Origin: Streptomyces albofaciens JCM 4342
GTDB taxonomy: Bacteria > Actinomycetota > Actinomycetes > Streptomycetales > Streptomycetaceae
Length of the DNA: 64,000 nucleotides
Assembly (NCBI RefSeq): GCF_008634025.1
Contig: NZ_PDCM01000001.1
Location: 3,008,501 to 3,072,500 of the forward strand
Direction of reading: 5' to 3'
A program made the position numbers and the translations under genes. The notes beneath the pieces are model-generated. The model had not been told where the DNA came from and ran no database searches. It saw only the letters and a list, made by a program, of their open reading frames with translations. Of the stretch, positions 17,486-26,110 are shown in pieces (the stretch's first letter is position 1; every line of letters starts with the position of its first letter).

Positions 17486-17491
17486 GGCGGG

Positions 17492-18793
17492 TCATCGGGT
17501 GGTGCCCCAGTCCTCCGGGTCCAGGAGGGCTGCCATTCGGTCCAGGGTCCGGTCGCTCATGTTGGGGCGCAGGGGGAGGCAGACGGCGTGCCGGATGAGG
17601 TGTGCTGCGGTGCGGGCGCCCTGGGGGCGGTCGGGCGGGGCGGGTACGGCGCCGAGGGAGGTCGGGCGGGCCGCGTCGAAGCCCGCGGAGCGCAGCCGGG
17701 CGGTGGTCGCGTCGGGGTCGGGGGTGGGGACGGCGCAGAGCCAGTACGTGTGCACGGGGGCGGCCGCGCCGTAGACCAGGGACGGGTCGGGCAGGCGGGT
17801 CACCAGCCGTCGTGCCACCTCCGCCCGTTCGGCCACCGCCCGCGCGGTGTCCGGGGCGCGCAGCCGCCGGTCCAGGAGGTCCAGCAGTGCGGGGCCGGGG
17901 CGCTGCCGGATCGCCGGGATGAGGTCCGCACCGGCGAAGGCGCCGACCGTGTTCTGGAGGCCGCTCGCGTGGTCGTGACCCAGTGCGCCGGCGGCGGCCA
18001 CCAGGCCGGTGTAGACCGGCCGTGTGGTGAGCAGTGCGAGTAAGGCGTACTTGGCAACCCGGCGGGCCTGCGCGTCCCGTGTCTGCACCGGCCACTCCCG
18101 GTGCAGCGCGCGCATCGCCGCCAGCAGACCCGGATTCCGTACGACGGCCACCGCGCCGCCCAGCGCCGTGGCGGTCTTGAGCGGGCCGAAGCTGAACAGT
18201 GACACGTCGGCCTCCGGACTGCCGCGGAAACCGGGCCCGCTGTACGCCTGGGCGCAGTCCTCGATCAGCAGCCAGCCGCGCCGGGCGGCCAGTTCCGCCA
18301 GCGGGCCCAGTGGGGACCGGGTGCCGAAGAGGTGGGCGACGACGACGGCGCGTGTGCGCTCGGTGGCGGCTGCCGCCCACCGCTCGGCGGTGGGCAGGAG
18401 CGTGTCCGCGTTGAGGTCCACCGGCACCGGCACCAGGCCGTGTTCCGTGACGATGCGCCACATGTCGGGAATCGTGACGGCGGACATCAGCACCTCGCTG
18501 CCGCGTGGCAGCGAGGCGGCGGTCAGGGCCAGGTCGAGCGCGCTGCGTACGGACAGGGTGGCCAGGCAGGGGGAGGGGGTGGGGTCGCCTTCGCCGGCCG
18601 GCGGCCGGTCCGCGCCACCCGTCGCCCACATGCCACCCGTGGCCCGTACGTCCTCCGTCGCCCGTACGCCCCCCTCCGCGAACCGCCGTTCCACGGTCGC
18701 CGCCCACCGGTCGGCGTCGCCGTCGCGCCCGCAGGCCACCATCCCGTACACGAGATCCGGCCAGCCGATGTCGAAGTTCCTCGGTGGATACAC
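17492..18793 (-). CDS. DegT/DnrJ/EryC1/StrS-family aminotransferase-like protein
   Basis: This 433-residue PLP-fold protein belongs to the sugar aminotransferase family. The PLP-binding Asp179 (LIEDCAQAYSG) and the Schiff-base Lys206 (SFGPLKTATALGG) are both present, so it should be catalytic. The GTG at 18793 has GAGGAGGT five bases upstream and is clearly the start. The N-terminal 70 residues contain a small internal repeat (VRATEDVRATGGMWATGG). The family usually makes amino sugars in nucleotide-sugar pathways, but no sugar nucleotide genes are nearby; two methyltransferases flank it. The substrate is unknown. Confidence 0.85.
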   Translation of the reverse strand: MYPPRNFDIGWPDLVYGMVACGRDGDADRWAATVERRFAEGGVRATEDVRATGGMWATGGADRPPAGEGDPTPSPCLATLSVRSALDLALTAASLPRGSEVLMSAVTIPDMWRIVTEHGLVPVPVDLNADTLLPTAERWAAAATERTRAVVVAHLFGTRSPLGPLAELAARRGWLLIEDCAQAYSGPGFRGSPEADVSLFSFGPLKTATALGGAVAVVRNPGLLAAMRALHREWPVQTRDAQARRVAKYALLALLTTRPVYTGLVAAAGALGHDHASGLQNTVGAFAGADLIPAIRQRPGPALLDLLDRRLRAPDTARAVAERAEVARRLVTRLPDPSLVYGAAAPVHTYWLCAVPTPDPDATTARLRSAGFDAARPTSLGAVPAPPDRPQGARTAAHLIRHAVCLPLRPNMSDRTLDRMAALLDPEDWGTTR

Positions 18794-18905
18794 CGCACAC
18801 CTCCTCACCGGTACGGACGCACGGCGACGCCCCGTGCCTGACCCACCGCGGCCCGTGTTCCCGCGGTGGGCATCTGTTCGGGCGCGGCCGGGTAGGGAGG
18901 CCGCT

Positions 18906-19763
18906 GTGACTACTGAGGACAGTGCTCCGACCGACGCCATGCTCCGCGCCAATCAGGCGAACTGGGACGCCCGTACCCCGGTGCACGTGGCCAGCGCCTT
19001 CTACGGCCTGGACGGCTCGCGTACCGCCGACGACTGGTTCGCCCCGTTCGAGTGGGACGACCTCGGGCCCCTGGCGGGCCGGGACGTGCTCCATCTCCAG
19101 TGCCACCTGGGTACCGAGACGCAGGCGTTCGCCGAGCGGGGCGCGGCGCACACCGTCGGCCTGGACTTCTCGGGCGCGGCGCTGGAGCAGGCGCGGCGGC
19201 TGGCGGCGGACAGCGGGCGGGACGTCGAGTTCGTCCAGGCGGATGTGCACGAGGCGGCCGAGGCCTTGGGCGGTCGTCGTTTCGACGTGGTCTACACGGG
19301 TAAGGGCGCGCTCTGTTACCTGCCCGACCTGTCCCGGTGGGCCCAGGTGATCGCCGGGCTGCTGCGGCCGGGCGGCATGCTGTACGTGGTGGAGTTCCAC
19401 CCGTTGCTGAACTCCCTGGGTGCTGTTCCCGACCCGGACCGTGCGCCGGGCGGTGAGCAGCTGGTGCTCGCGCACGACTACCTGGCCGGCCGGGGCGCCA
19501 TCCGCAGCGACTCGCCGTACACCTACACCGACGGGCCGCCCGTCGAGGGCGCGACGACCAGTTACGAGTGGCGGCACGGCCTGGGGGAGACGGTCGGCGC
19601 GCTGGTCGGCGCGGGGCTGACGGTGGATCTGCTGCGTGAGACGGACCTGCTGCCCTGGAAGCGCTTCGAGACGATGGAGCAGGCGGAGAACGGCTGGTGG
19701 CGGCTGCCGCCGGAGGAGCCGCGCATCCCGTTGCTGTTCGCGTTGCGGGCGGTCAAAGCCTGA
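18906..19763 (+). CDS. Class I SAM-dependent methyltransferase
   Basis: This 285-residue methyltransferase has motif I VLHLQCHLGTETQAFA (with HLQCHLG in place of the usual DLGCGTG), GLDFSGAALEQAR for strand 2, YTGKGALCYLPDL and LLRPGGMLYVVEFHP. The HLQCHxG form is typical of a Streptomyces-wide subfamily of unknown substrate. The GTG at 18906 is supported by the start of conserved sequence NQANWDARTPVHVAS. It is divergent from the aminotransferase gene with a 112-base gap and is followed by a clear hairpin. Confidence 0.87.
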   Translation: MTTEDSAPTDAMLRANQANWDARTPVHVASAFYGLDGSRTADDWFAPFEWDDLGPLAGRDVLHLQCHLGTETQAFAERGAAHTVGLDFSGAALEQARRLAADSGRDVEFVQADVHEAAEALGGRRFDVVYTGKGALCYLPDLSRWAQVIAGLLRPGGMLYVVEFHPLLNSLGAVPDPDRAPGGEQLVLAHDYLAGRGAIRSDSPYTYTDGPPVEGATTSYEWRHGLGETVGALVGAGLTVDLLRETDLLPWKRFETMEQAENGWWRLPPEEPRIPLLFALRAVKA

Positions 19764-19810
19764 GGGGGCGCGGCGTACGGTGTGATGCCGTCCGGAAGCG
19801 GAATCCGCGG

Positions 19811-19839
19811 GGATGGGGCGGTGGGCCCGCGCCCCATCC
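19811..19839 (+). terminator. Hairpin terminator after methyltransferase
   Basis: A perfect 10-bp stem (GGATGGGGCG / CGCCCCATCC) with a 9-base loop lies 47 bases after the methyltransferase stop. Confidence 0.75.
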
Positions 19840-20034
19840 CTCCAGCAGCGGGGATACGGTTCCGGCCAGCCGCCGCGCGCTTCAAGCCGGAATGTCCCGG
19901 GCCGCATTGCACCGACAATCATCCCATGATCCGGTGGATCGGGTCCGCCGGACGCCACCCACCGGGCGCCGCCGTCCGCTCACCACGGGAAAGATTGTAC
20001 GAACCGGCACAAACAGTCAGAAAGGCGACTCAGT

Positions 20035-21132
20035 ATGCGCGACGTCGATGCCGTACTCGGCACGCCCTGGCACGAACTGCCCTCCGCCGACGCCGTCGTG
20101 GCGGCGGCCATGGAGTGGCACTTCGACCCCGCCACCGGCTCCCGGTTCTGGGTGGAGCGCGCCGCCTCGCTGCCCTTCGACCCGCGCAAGGACATCACCA
20201 CCGTCGCCGACCTGGACCGCTTCCCCGACGTCAGCGGCGAATGGCGGGACATACCGGTCGAGGACCTGCTGCCCGCGGGCCTGCGCGGCCTCGGCCGGCC
20301 GCCCGCCGTCTGGGAGAGCGGCGGCACCACCGGCGCGCCCAAGCGCACCGTCGACCTCGGCCAGTGGGCCCGCAACACCCGCTGGTGGTCGGACGTCCTC
20401 GACCAGCACGGCTTCCCCGCGCACGACGGCAACCTGCTCTTCCTCGGCCCCACCGGACCGCACGTCGTCGCCGAGGCGCTGCGTGAACTCGCCCGGCTGC
20501 GCGGCGCGGTGTTCTTCCCGGTCGACTTCGACCCGCGCTGGGTGCGCCGGTGCCTGCGGGACGGCCACACCGACCTCGCCCGGCACTACGTCGACCACCT
20601 CCTCGACCAGGCCGAGCGGGTGCTCGCCTCGCAGCACGTCTCCCTGCTGTACGCGACACCGCCCCTCCTGGAGGCGATCGCCGAACGCCCGCGCCTGGCC
20701 GGGCTCGTCCGCGACCAGGTGCGCGGGATCATGTGGGGCGGCACCTCGATGGACCCCGAGACGCTGCGGCTGCTGTCCGGAGAGGTCTTCCCCGGCGCGG
20801 TCCTCAGCGGTCTGTACGGCAACACGATGATGGGCGGGGCGCCACAGCGGCCCGCCGTTCCCGGTGACACCCATGCGTGCGTCTTCCAGCCCTTCCACCC
20901 GTACGTGCACCTGTCCCTGCTCGACCCGGAGGACCCGTCGCGCGAGGTGGCGTACGGCGAGCGCGGCCGGGTGTGCATGCGCCAGCTGAGCCCGGAGGTG
21001 CTGCTGCCGTACGTCCTCGAACGGGACACCGCGGTCCGGGTCGCGCCGGTGGCGGGCTACTCGGGCGACGGGGTGGCCGACGTGCGGCCCTTCACCGACG
21101 GCGGCGCGAAGATCATCGAGGGGGTGTACTGA
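20035..21132 (+). CDS. EhpF/LuxE-like adenylate-forming enzyme
   Basis: This 365-residue protein is a short member of the ANL (acyl-adenylate-forming) superfamily without the usual C-terminal domain. It has the phosphate-binding loop SGGTTGAPKR (residues 95-104), a later GIMWGGTSMD, and YGERGRVCMRQL near the C-terminus. Length and layout fit EhpF of Pantoea, which adenylates griseoluteic acid, and the LuxE acyl-protein synthetases. I infer that it activates a carboxylic acid that the next protein then reduces. ATG at 20035 is preceded by GAAAGG. The stop is one base before the next gene's ATG. There are no phenazine core genes in the window, so the substrate is open. Confidence 0.8.
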   Translation: MRDVDAVLGTPWHELPSADAVVAAAMEWHFDPATGSRFWVERAASLPFDPRKDITTVADLDRFPDVSGEWRDIPVEDLLPAGLRGLGRPPAVWESGGTTGAPKRTVDLGQWARNTRWWSDVLDQHGFPAHDGNLLFLGPTGPHVVAEALRELARLRGAVFFPVDFDPRWVRRCLRDGHTDLARHYVDHLLDQAERVLASQHVSLLYATPPLLEAIAERPRLAGLVRDQVRGIMWGGTSMDPETLRLLSGEVFPGAVLSGLYGNTMMGGAPQRPAVPGDTHACVFQPFHPYVHLSLLDPEDPSREVAYGERGRVCMRQLSPEVLLPYVLERDTAVRVAPVAGYSGDGVADVRPFTDGGAKIIEGVY

Positions 21133-21133
21133 G

Positions 21134-22609
21134 ATGGCGGGCGACACGGCGGCCGCTCCGGACGGCACCGGCTGCGCCATCGACGTCGAGCGGGCCACGG
21201 GACCGTACCGCTCCGCCAACCGCACCCCCCTCACCGACGTCACCGGCCGCCCGGTCGGCGAACTCTCCCTCGCGCCGCCGCTGCTGATCCGCCAGGTGAT
21301 GGACGAGATGCGCGCCGCGCCCGGACAGGCGGCGGACGACCGCCTCGCGGCCCTCGCACGGGCGGGGGAGTTGTTCGCCACGGCGACCCTGGAGGGCGAG
21401 ACCCCCGGCACGTACTGCCGCCGCCAGGCGCTGGTCTCCGGGCTGCCCGTCGCCGTCGCCCGCCGCACCCTGGACCGGGTGGCGCGGGCCGGGCGGGCCG
21501 CGGCGGACTCCCTGGCCGCGCAGCGCCCCTCCGGGGCCGTACCGCTCGGGGACCTGTCCTTCGGCGATCTGGCCGCCGCGGGGCGGACGAGCGCCGGTGC
21601 GGCCGTGGCGTGGGTACGCAAGGGCGACGTCCTCGGCGTCCTGGCGCCCGGCAATCACCCGGCCACCCACGTGGAGTGGCTGGGCGCCCTCGCCCTGGGA
21701 TACCGGGTGGCCGTACGCCCCTCCCAGCGTGACCCGTTCACCCCGCGACGGCTCGTCCGGGCCCTGCGGGAGGCCGGCCTCGCGCCCGGGTACGTGGCGC
21801 TGCTGCCGACCACCCACGAGCACGCGGAAGCCCTCGTGGACCGGGCCGACCTCGGCCTGGTCTACGGCGGTGACCCCGTCGTCGCCCGCTACGCCGGCAG
21901 CCGGCGGGTGCTGGCGCAAGGCCCCGGCCGCTCGAAGGTCCTGCTCACCCGGGACGTGTCCTGGCGGTCCCACCTGGACACCGTCGCCGACTCGGTCGCC
22001 GCCGACGCCGGGGTGCAGTGCCTCAACGCAAGTGCCGTCCTGTGCGAGGACGACGCGCCGGGCCTCGCTCACACCCTGGCCGAACGGCTCGCCCGCCTCC
22101 CGCTGCTGGCGCCGGACCACCCCGACGCGGCCCTGCCCGTACGGCCGCTCGGCGAGGCCCGGCGCCTCGCCGAGCAGCTGCACGAGAGCGTCGGCCCACG
22201 GTCGGCGGGGGCGGGCGAGGACCCCGCAGAACGGTTCCCCGGCGAACGGTTCCTCGCCGACCTGGGCGACGGCAGTGCCGTCCTGCGGCCGGTCGTGGTC
22301 CCGCTCGACAGCCCGGAGGACCCGCGGTTCGGCGTCGAACTGCCCCTGCCGTACGCGGCCGTGGCGCCCTGGGGCCCCGGGCTGCGCCCCGCCGCGTTCG
22401 GCCGGACCCTGGCCCTCACCGTGCTGAGCGAGGACGCGGACCTGGTACGCGAGTGCGTGGCGAGCCCGCTGATCCGCAACACCCACTGGGGCGCCGTGCC
22501 CACCCACTGGTCCCGCCCGGGCCTGCCGCACGACGGGGCCCTGGCCGAGTTCCTGATGGAGTCCAAGACCTTCGCCGGGGAGGCGGCGCTGCGCGGGCCG
22601 GTGCGGTGA
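21134..22609 (+). CDS. EhpG/LuxC-like acyl reductase of the aldehyde dehydrogenase fold
   Basis: This 491-residue protein has the aldehyde dehydrogenase fold in the form used by acyl reductases. It shows VLAPGNHPATHVEWLGALALGY for the nucleotide-binding region (residues 169-190), a catalytic Cys296 in GVQCLNASAVL, and a conserved-looking C-terminal region. It begins one base after the EhpF-like stop, so the two are co-translated. In the Pantoea phenazine pathway EhpF activates and EhpG reduces a carboxylate to an aldehyde; LuxE and LuxC do the same for fatty acids. I infer the same two-step chemistry here on an unknown acid. Confidence 0.78.
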   Translation: MAGDTAAAPDGTGCAIDVERATGPYRSANRTPLTDVTGRPVGELSLAPPLLIRQVMDEMRAAPGQAADDRLAALARAGELFATATLEGETPGTYCRRQALVSGLPVAVARRTLDRVARAGRAAADSLAAQRPSGAVPLGDLSFGDLAAAGRTSAGAAVAWVRKGDVLGVLAPGNHPATHVEWLGALALGYRVAVRPSQRDPFTPRRLVRALREAGLAPGYVALLPTTHEHAEALVDRADLGLVYGGDPVVARYAGSRRVLAQGPGRSKVLLTRDVSWRSHLDTVADSVAADAGVQCLNASAVLCEDDAPGLAHTLAERLARLPLLAPDHPDAALPVRPLGEARRLAEQLHESVGPRSAGAGEDPAERFPGERFLADLGDGSAVLRPVVVPLDSPEDPRFGVELPLPYAAVAPWGPGLRPAAFGRTLALTVLSEDADLVRECVASPLIRNTHWGAVPTHWSRPGLPHDGALAEFLMESKTFAGEAALRGPVR

Positions 22610-22752
22610 CGCGCGCCGTCACGGTATGCGGGACACCGCGGGAAAGCGGGCGGCCGGGCGGCCCCTTTGCCTTTGCCGGGACACCAACCCGCTTGTGTCA
22701 AGGCCACCTTCGGCATTCCACGGGCGAGTTCCGGGTGGGTAGGGTTTCGGGT

Positions 22753-23826
22753 ATGGTCCTTTCCGGGTTTCCGCGGCTTCCGCTTCGTTCCGTGCTCTTC
22801 GCCGACGGAGTTTTCGGCCTTCTCGAAGGCAAGACGGCGCAAGGGGTGCTGCGGCACAGCACCGTTCTCGAAGCCGTGGCGGTCGTCGACCGCCTGCACA
22901 CCTCCGACAGCACCGCGTCCGTGGTGCCCGGCACCGATGTCCCGGTCGTCTCCTCACTGGAGGAGGCGCTGCGCTTCCAGCCGGAAGCGCTGGTCATCGC
23001 GATGACCGAGTCCGACCACGTCGAGGTGGTGGACGGTGAGGTGAAGCACGCGCCGCGGCAGCCCGGAGACCTCCCGGAATTCTGGTGGGAGCAGATCGCC
23101 ACCGCCGTACGCAACGGCCTGCACGTCATTTCCTGCCTCCACCTCCAGCTGCGCCACACGGAATTCGCCGAAAAGACGGCGGACGGCCAACAACTGGTCG
23201 ATGTCCGCCGCCCGTACGACGAGTTGCCGAAGTATTCCGGCCGTCTCCGGCGGTCCCGCGCCAAACTGGTGCACGTGGCGGGCAGCGACTGTGTCGTGGG
23301 AAAGCGGACCGTCGCCCTCCAATTGCACCGGGAGGCACGGGCGCGCGGTATCGACGCCGGATACGTGGGCACCGGCCAGACCTGCCTGCTGGCCGGCTGC
23401 ACGGAAGGCGCGATCATCGACCGCACCCCCGTCTTCCAGGCGGCCGGGCTCGTCGAACACCTGGTGCAGCGCGCCGACCCCCGGCACGACCTGCTGATCA
23501 TCAAGGGCCAGGCGTCCGTGCTGCACCCGGCCTTCGGCGGCCTGGCCACCGCGATCCTCCAGGGCTCGCAGCCCGACGCCGTGGTCTTCGTGCACGACCC
23601 GCGCCGCTCCCGGCGCTACCACTGGGAGCACCTGCCCGTGCACGACCCGCGCAGCGAGATCCGTATCGTGGAGGAGCTGGGCGGCGCCCCGGTCGTCGCC
23701 GTCGCCACCCGCGGCCGGGAGAACGTGGACAGCCTGCGCCCCCTGGGCCTGCCCGTCGTCGACGTGCTCGACGGGGACGGCACGGCGGTGCTGATGGACG
23801 CGCTCGGACCCGTACTGACCGGATGA
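22753..23826 (+). CDS. DUF1611 P-loop protein (DgcN-like)
   Basis: This 357-residue protein fits the DUF1611 family: an N-terminal Rossmann-like domain (residues 1-165, with conserved-looking NGLHVISCLHLQL) and a C-terminal P-loop NTPase domain with GSDCVVGKRT (177-186), then YVGTGQTCLLAG and HDLLIIKGQASVLHP. Relatives include DgcN, which works in D-glutamate cyclisation, and many of unknown role. ATG at 22753 has a weak GGTAGGG upstream. A 143-base gap separates it from the acyl reductase, so it may have its own promoter, but gene order and direction suggest a shared pathway. A hairpin follows directly after the stop. Confidence 0.8.
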   Translation: MVLSGFPRLPLRSVLFADGVFGLLEGKTAQGVLRHSTVLEAVAVVDRLHTSDSTASVVPGTDVPVVSSLEEALRFQPEALVIAMTESDHVEVVDGEVKHAPRQPGDLPEFWWEQIATAVRNGLHVISCLHLQLRHTEFAEKTADGQQLVDVRRPYDELPKYSGRLRRSRAKLVHVAGSDCVVGKRTVALQLHREARARGIDAGYVGTGQTCLLAGCTEGAIIDRTPVFQAAGLVEHLVQRADPRHDLLIIKGQASVLHPAFGGLATAILQGSQPDAVVFVHDPRRSRRYHWEHLPVHDPRSEIRIVEELGGAPVVAVATRGRENVDSLRPLGLPVVDVLDGDGTAVLMDALGPVLTG

Positions 23827-23832
23827 ACCGGA

Positions 23833-23858
23833 CCGCTCCCGGCCGGTTCCGGGAGCGG
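23833..23858 (+). terminator. Hairpin between DUF1611 and SMP-30 genes
   Basis: A perfect 10-bp stem (CCGCTCCCGG / CCGGGAGCGG) with a 6-base loop begins seven bases after the DUF1611 stop and ends 42 bases before the SMP-30 start. It could terminate or only reduce read-through. Confidence 0.65.
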
Positions 23859-23899
23859 CGCCCGGCCCATGATTCCCGCTCCCGAGGAGAATGTGCACT

Positions 23900-24742
23900 G
23901 TGAGTGTTGAAGTCGCCCTGGCCGTACGGGCGCACTTTGCCGAATGCCCGACCTGGGACGCCTCCGACGGCACGCTGCTGTGGGTGGACATGAACAACGG
24001 CGGGATCCACCGCTATCGCCCCGCCGACGGCACCGACACCGTCACCGAGGTCGACCAGCCGGTGGCCGCGGCGCTGCCCCGGGCCGACGGCGGCCTCGTC
24101 CTGAGCCTGCGCGACGGCGTCGCGGTCGCCGGCCCGGACGGCACCCGCCGCTGGCTGGCCGAGTGGTCGGAGCAGGGCGTACGCGGCAACGACGCGAGCG
24201 TCGACGGCCGCGGCCGCCTGTGGCTGGGCACCATCGCCGGCGAGACCGCGCCCGGCTGGCTGGCGCGCATCGACGCCGACGGCACGACGCACACCGCGGC
24301 CACCGGCGTACGGCTCAGCAACGGCATCACCTGGAGCCCGGACGCGACCCGCATGTACTACGTCGACACCCCGACCCGCCGCATCGACGTCTTCGACTAC
24401 GACCTCGACACCGGCAAGGCCGCCAACCGCCGGGTGTTCGCCGAGATCACCGGCACCGACGGTGTGCCGGACGGCATGTGCGCCGACACCGACGGCGGTG
24501 TGTGGGTGGCGCTCTTCCGCGGGGGAGCGGTCCGCCGCTACGCCCCGGACGGCCGGCTGGACCGCGAGATCACCTTCCCCGCCTCGCTGACCACCGCCTG
24601 CGGCTTCGGCGGCCCGGACCTGACCGACCTCTACGTCACCTCGGCCCGCCGCGACCTGGGCGACGCCGAGCCGGAGGCGGGCAATCTGTTCGTGGTGCCC
24701 GGGGTGGGGCAGGGGCTGCCGGGGACGGCGTTCGCGGGGTAG
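23900..24742 (+). CDS. SMP-30/gluconolactonase-family protein
   Basis: This 280-residue six-bladed propeller protein belongs to the SMP-30/gluconolactonase/LRE family, calcium- or zinc-dependent lactonases. Metal ligands typical of the family are visible: Glu15 in AECPTWD, Asn in LSNGITWSPD and Asp in GVPDGMCAD, plus GNDASVDGRGRLWLG for substrate binding. GTG at 23900 is chosen because GAGGAGA ends nine bases before it; the ATG at 23891 directly abuts that site and is too close. There is no signal peptide, so the enzyme is cytoplasmic. It closes the EhpF/EhpG/DUF1611 row and may act on a lactone in the same pathway. Confidence 0.85.
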   Translation: MSVEVALAVRAHFAECPTWDASDGTLLWVDMNNGGIHRYRPADGTDTVTEVDQPVAAALPRADGGLVLSLRDGVAVAGPDGTRRWLAEWSEQGVRGNDASVDGRGRLWLGTIAGETAPGWLARIDADGTTHTAATGVRLSNGITWSPDATRMYYVDTPTRRIDVFDYDLDTGKAANRRVFAEITGTDGVPDGMCADTDGGVWVALFRGGAVRRYAPDGRLDREITFPASLTTACGFGGPDLTDLYVTSARRDLGDAEPEAGNLFVVPGVGQGLPGTAFAG

Positions 24743-24774
24743 CGCGCGGGTGAGGCGGGGGCCGCACGGTGACT

Positions 24775-24903
24775 GCCCGGCCCGTACGCGTATGGCCACC
24801 GCCCGGCCCGTACGCGTACGGTCACCGTCCGGCCCGTACGCGTACGGCCACCTTCCGATCCGCAGGCGTACGGCCCCCTCCCGCCCGCAGGCGTACGGTC
24901 ACC
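24775..24903. repeat. 26-bp tandem repeat, five copies, overlapping the MAB_1171c-family stop
   Basis: Units start at 24775, 24801, 24827, 24853 and 24879; each has the core CCGTACGCGTACGG or CCGCAGGCGTACGG and most end in GGYCACC. The last copy contains the stop codon (TCA at 24899-24901) of the convergent membrane protein gene. The array fills the whole gap between two convergent genes. Confidence 0.92.
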
Positions 24904-26110
24904 GCCCGGTCTGTGCCACCGCGGGCCGGACCCGGGCGAACGCGCGGGACACCTCGACCAGCCACGCCACGTCGGCGGAGAAGTCCGGGCCGCCCGCCGC
25001 GGCGGGCACCGGCACCCCGTTCGGTCCCGACGGCCCGTCCACGCCGGCCGGACCGTCCGCCTCGGGGCCCGGCGGCCGTGGCCCGGCCGCGAGCGCCGCC
25101 GCGATGTGCGCCGCCTCGACCTCCGCGTGCCGCTCCGCCGCGGCCCCCTGCCCCGGCATCAGCACCGCGCCCGGATCGCCGTGGTGCCCGCGCAGCGCCA
25201 GACAGCCGTCCCGGATCTCGATCACCCGGCGGTGCAGGTGGAAGCGCAGGTCGTACAGGGCCGACAGGTCGCTGCCGGTGCTGGACGGCAGGGAGATCTC
25301 CGGATGTGCCTGGTGCAGCGCCTGCCACAGCGGGCGCAGCAGCCGGTAACTGCGGTAGTCGGCCAGCCAGCTGCGGGCGGCGGAGACCCGCGGCCCCCAC
25401 AGCGGGGCGGTCCAGCCGACGATGTTCAGGACCATGCCGATGGTGAGCGTCGTACGGGACACGTCGGACCAGCGCATCGGGTTCCAGCCGTACTGCGCGA
25501 GGAAGACGTCGGCGTAGCGCCCGGCCGGGTAGACCAGTTCGATGACGGCGCCGGCCGCGGCGATGCGCAGCCCGCGGCGCACCCAGCGGTGGTCGGTGAG
25601 CTTGGCGAAGTGCCAGCAGGCGCGGGCCACCAGGACCTTGCCGACCACGAACGCGGTGAGGTACGCGGCCTGGTAGGCGACGAAGAACGGCTGGTCGCCG
25701 GGGCGCGTGAAGACATTGCGGGGCGGGCCCTGAAGGGTCGCCAGGAAGAACAGCACCACCATCGTCACCGGCACCGTCGCGAGGAGCAGCAGCCGCCGCC
25801 GGGCCCGCACGCGCGCCTCGGCCCTGGGGTGTATCCAGTGGATGAGGAGGATCTGCTGGCAGGCCAGCACCGCGATGATCCACAGCTGGACCGAGACGTT
25901 GTACCAGGTGATGGTGCCGAACAGGGTGCCTGTCCAGCGGACCGGGGTGGACATGGACAGGTACATGCCCTGGCACCCGAACGAGGCGCACAGCGCGATC
26001 AGTCCGGCGTTGCGGCGGTGCCCGCGCAGCAGCGGTACGAGGGTGTAGGCGAACGCGATCCAGCAGGCCAGCGCGGCGATCGGGTACCGGATGTGGGTGA
26101 TGCCGTTCAT
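24899..26110 (-). CDS. MAB_1171c-family integral membrane protein
   Basis: This 403-residue protein has about seven transmembrane helices in residues 1-250 (from MNGITHIRYPIAALACWIAFAYTLVPLL onward in short stretches) followed by a cytoplasmic domain of about 150 residues with FHLHRRVIEIRDG and a Pro/Gly/Ala-rich tail. It matches the MAB_1171c-type putative transporter family common in actinobacteria. Its ATG overlaps the stop of the ImmA/IrrE gene by four bases (26107-26110), so XRE, peptidase and membrane protein form one operon. I infer a membrane sensor or effector controlled by the other two. Its own stop sits in a tandem repeat. Confidence 0.82.
   Translation of the reverse strand: MNGITHIRYPIAALACWIAFAYTLVPLLRGHRRNAGLIALCASFGCQGMYLSMSTPVRWTGTLFGTITWYNVSVQLWIIAVLACQQILLIHWIHPRAEARVRARRRLLLLATVPVTMVVLFFLATLQGPPRNVFTRPGDQPFFVAYQAAYLTAFVVGKVLVARACWHFAKLTDHRWVRRGLRIAAAGAVIELVYPAGRYADVFLAQYGWNPMRWSDVSRTTLTIGMVLNIVGWTAPLWGPRVSAARSWLADYRSYRLLRPLWQALHQAHPEISLPSSTGSDLSALYDLRFHLHRRVIEIRDGCLALRGHHGDPGAVLMPGQGAAAERHAEVEAAHIAAALAAGPRPPGPEADGPAGVDGPSGPNGVPVPAAAGGPDFSADVAWLVEVSRAFARVRPAVAQTGR

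Noticed and set aside
10888..19763. A specialised-metabolite gene cluster built on the P450, aminotransferase, methyltransferases and ABC-F protein.
   Set aside because: The genes are on mixed strands, separated by terminators, and no backbone synthase (polyketide, peptide, terpene) is present.
17376..19958. A long minus-strand frame of about 860 codons across the aminotransferase and methyltransferase genes.
   Set aside because: It is out of frame with the aminotransferase, whose motifs and ribosome site are clear, and the translation is low-complexity Arg/Pro.
20035..22609. A phenazine biosynthesis cluster, because of the EhpF/EhpG-like pair.
   Set aside because: None of the core phenazine genes (phzB, D, E, F, G types) is present within the 64 kb, so only the activation/reduction chemistry can be claimed.
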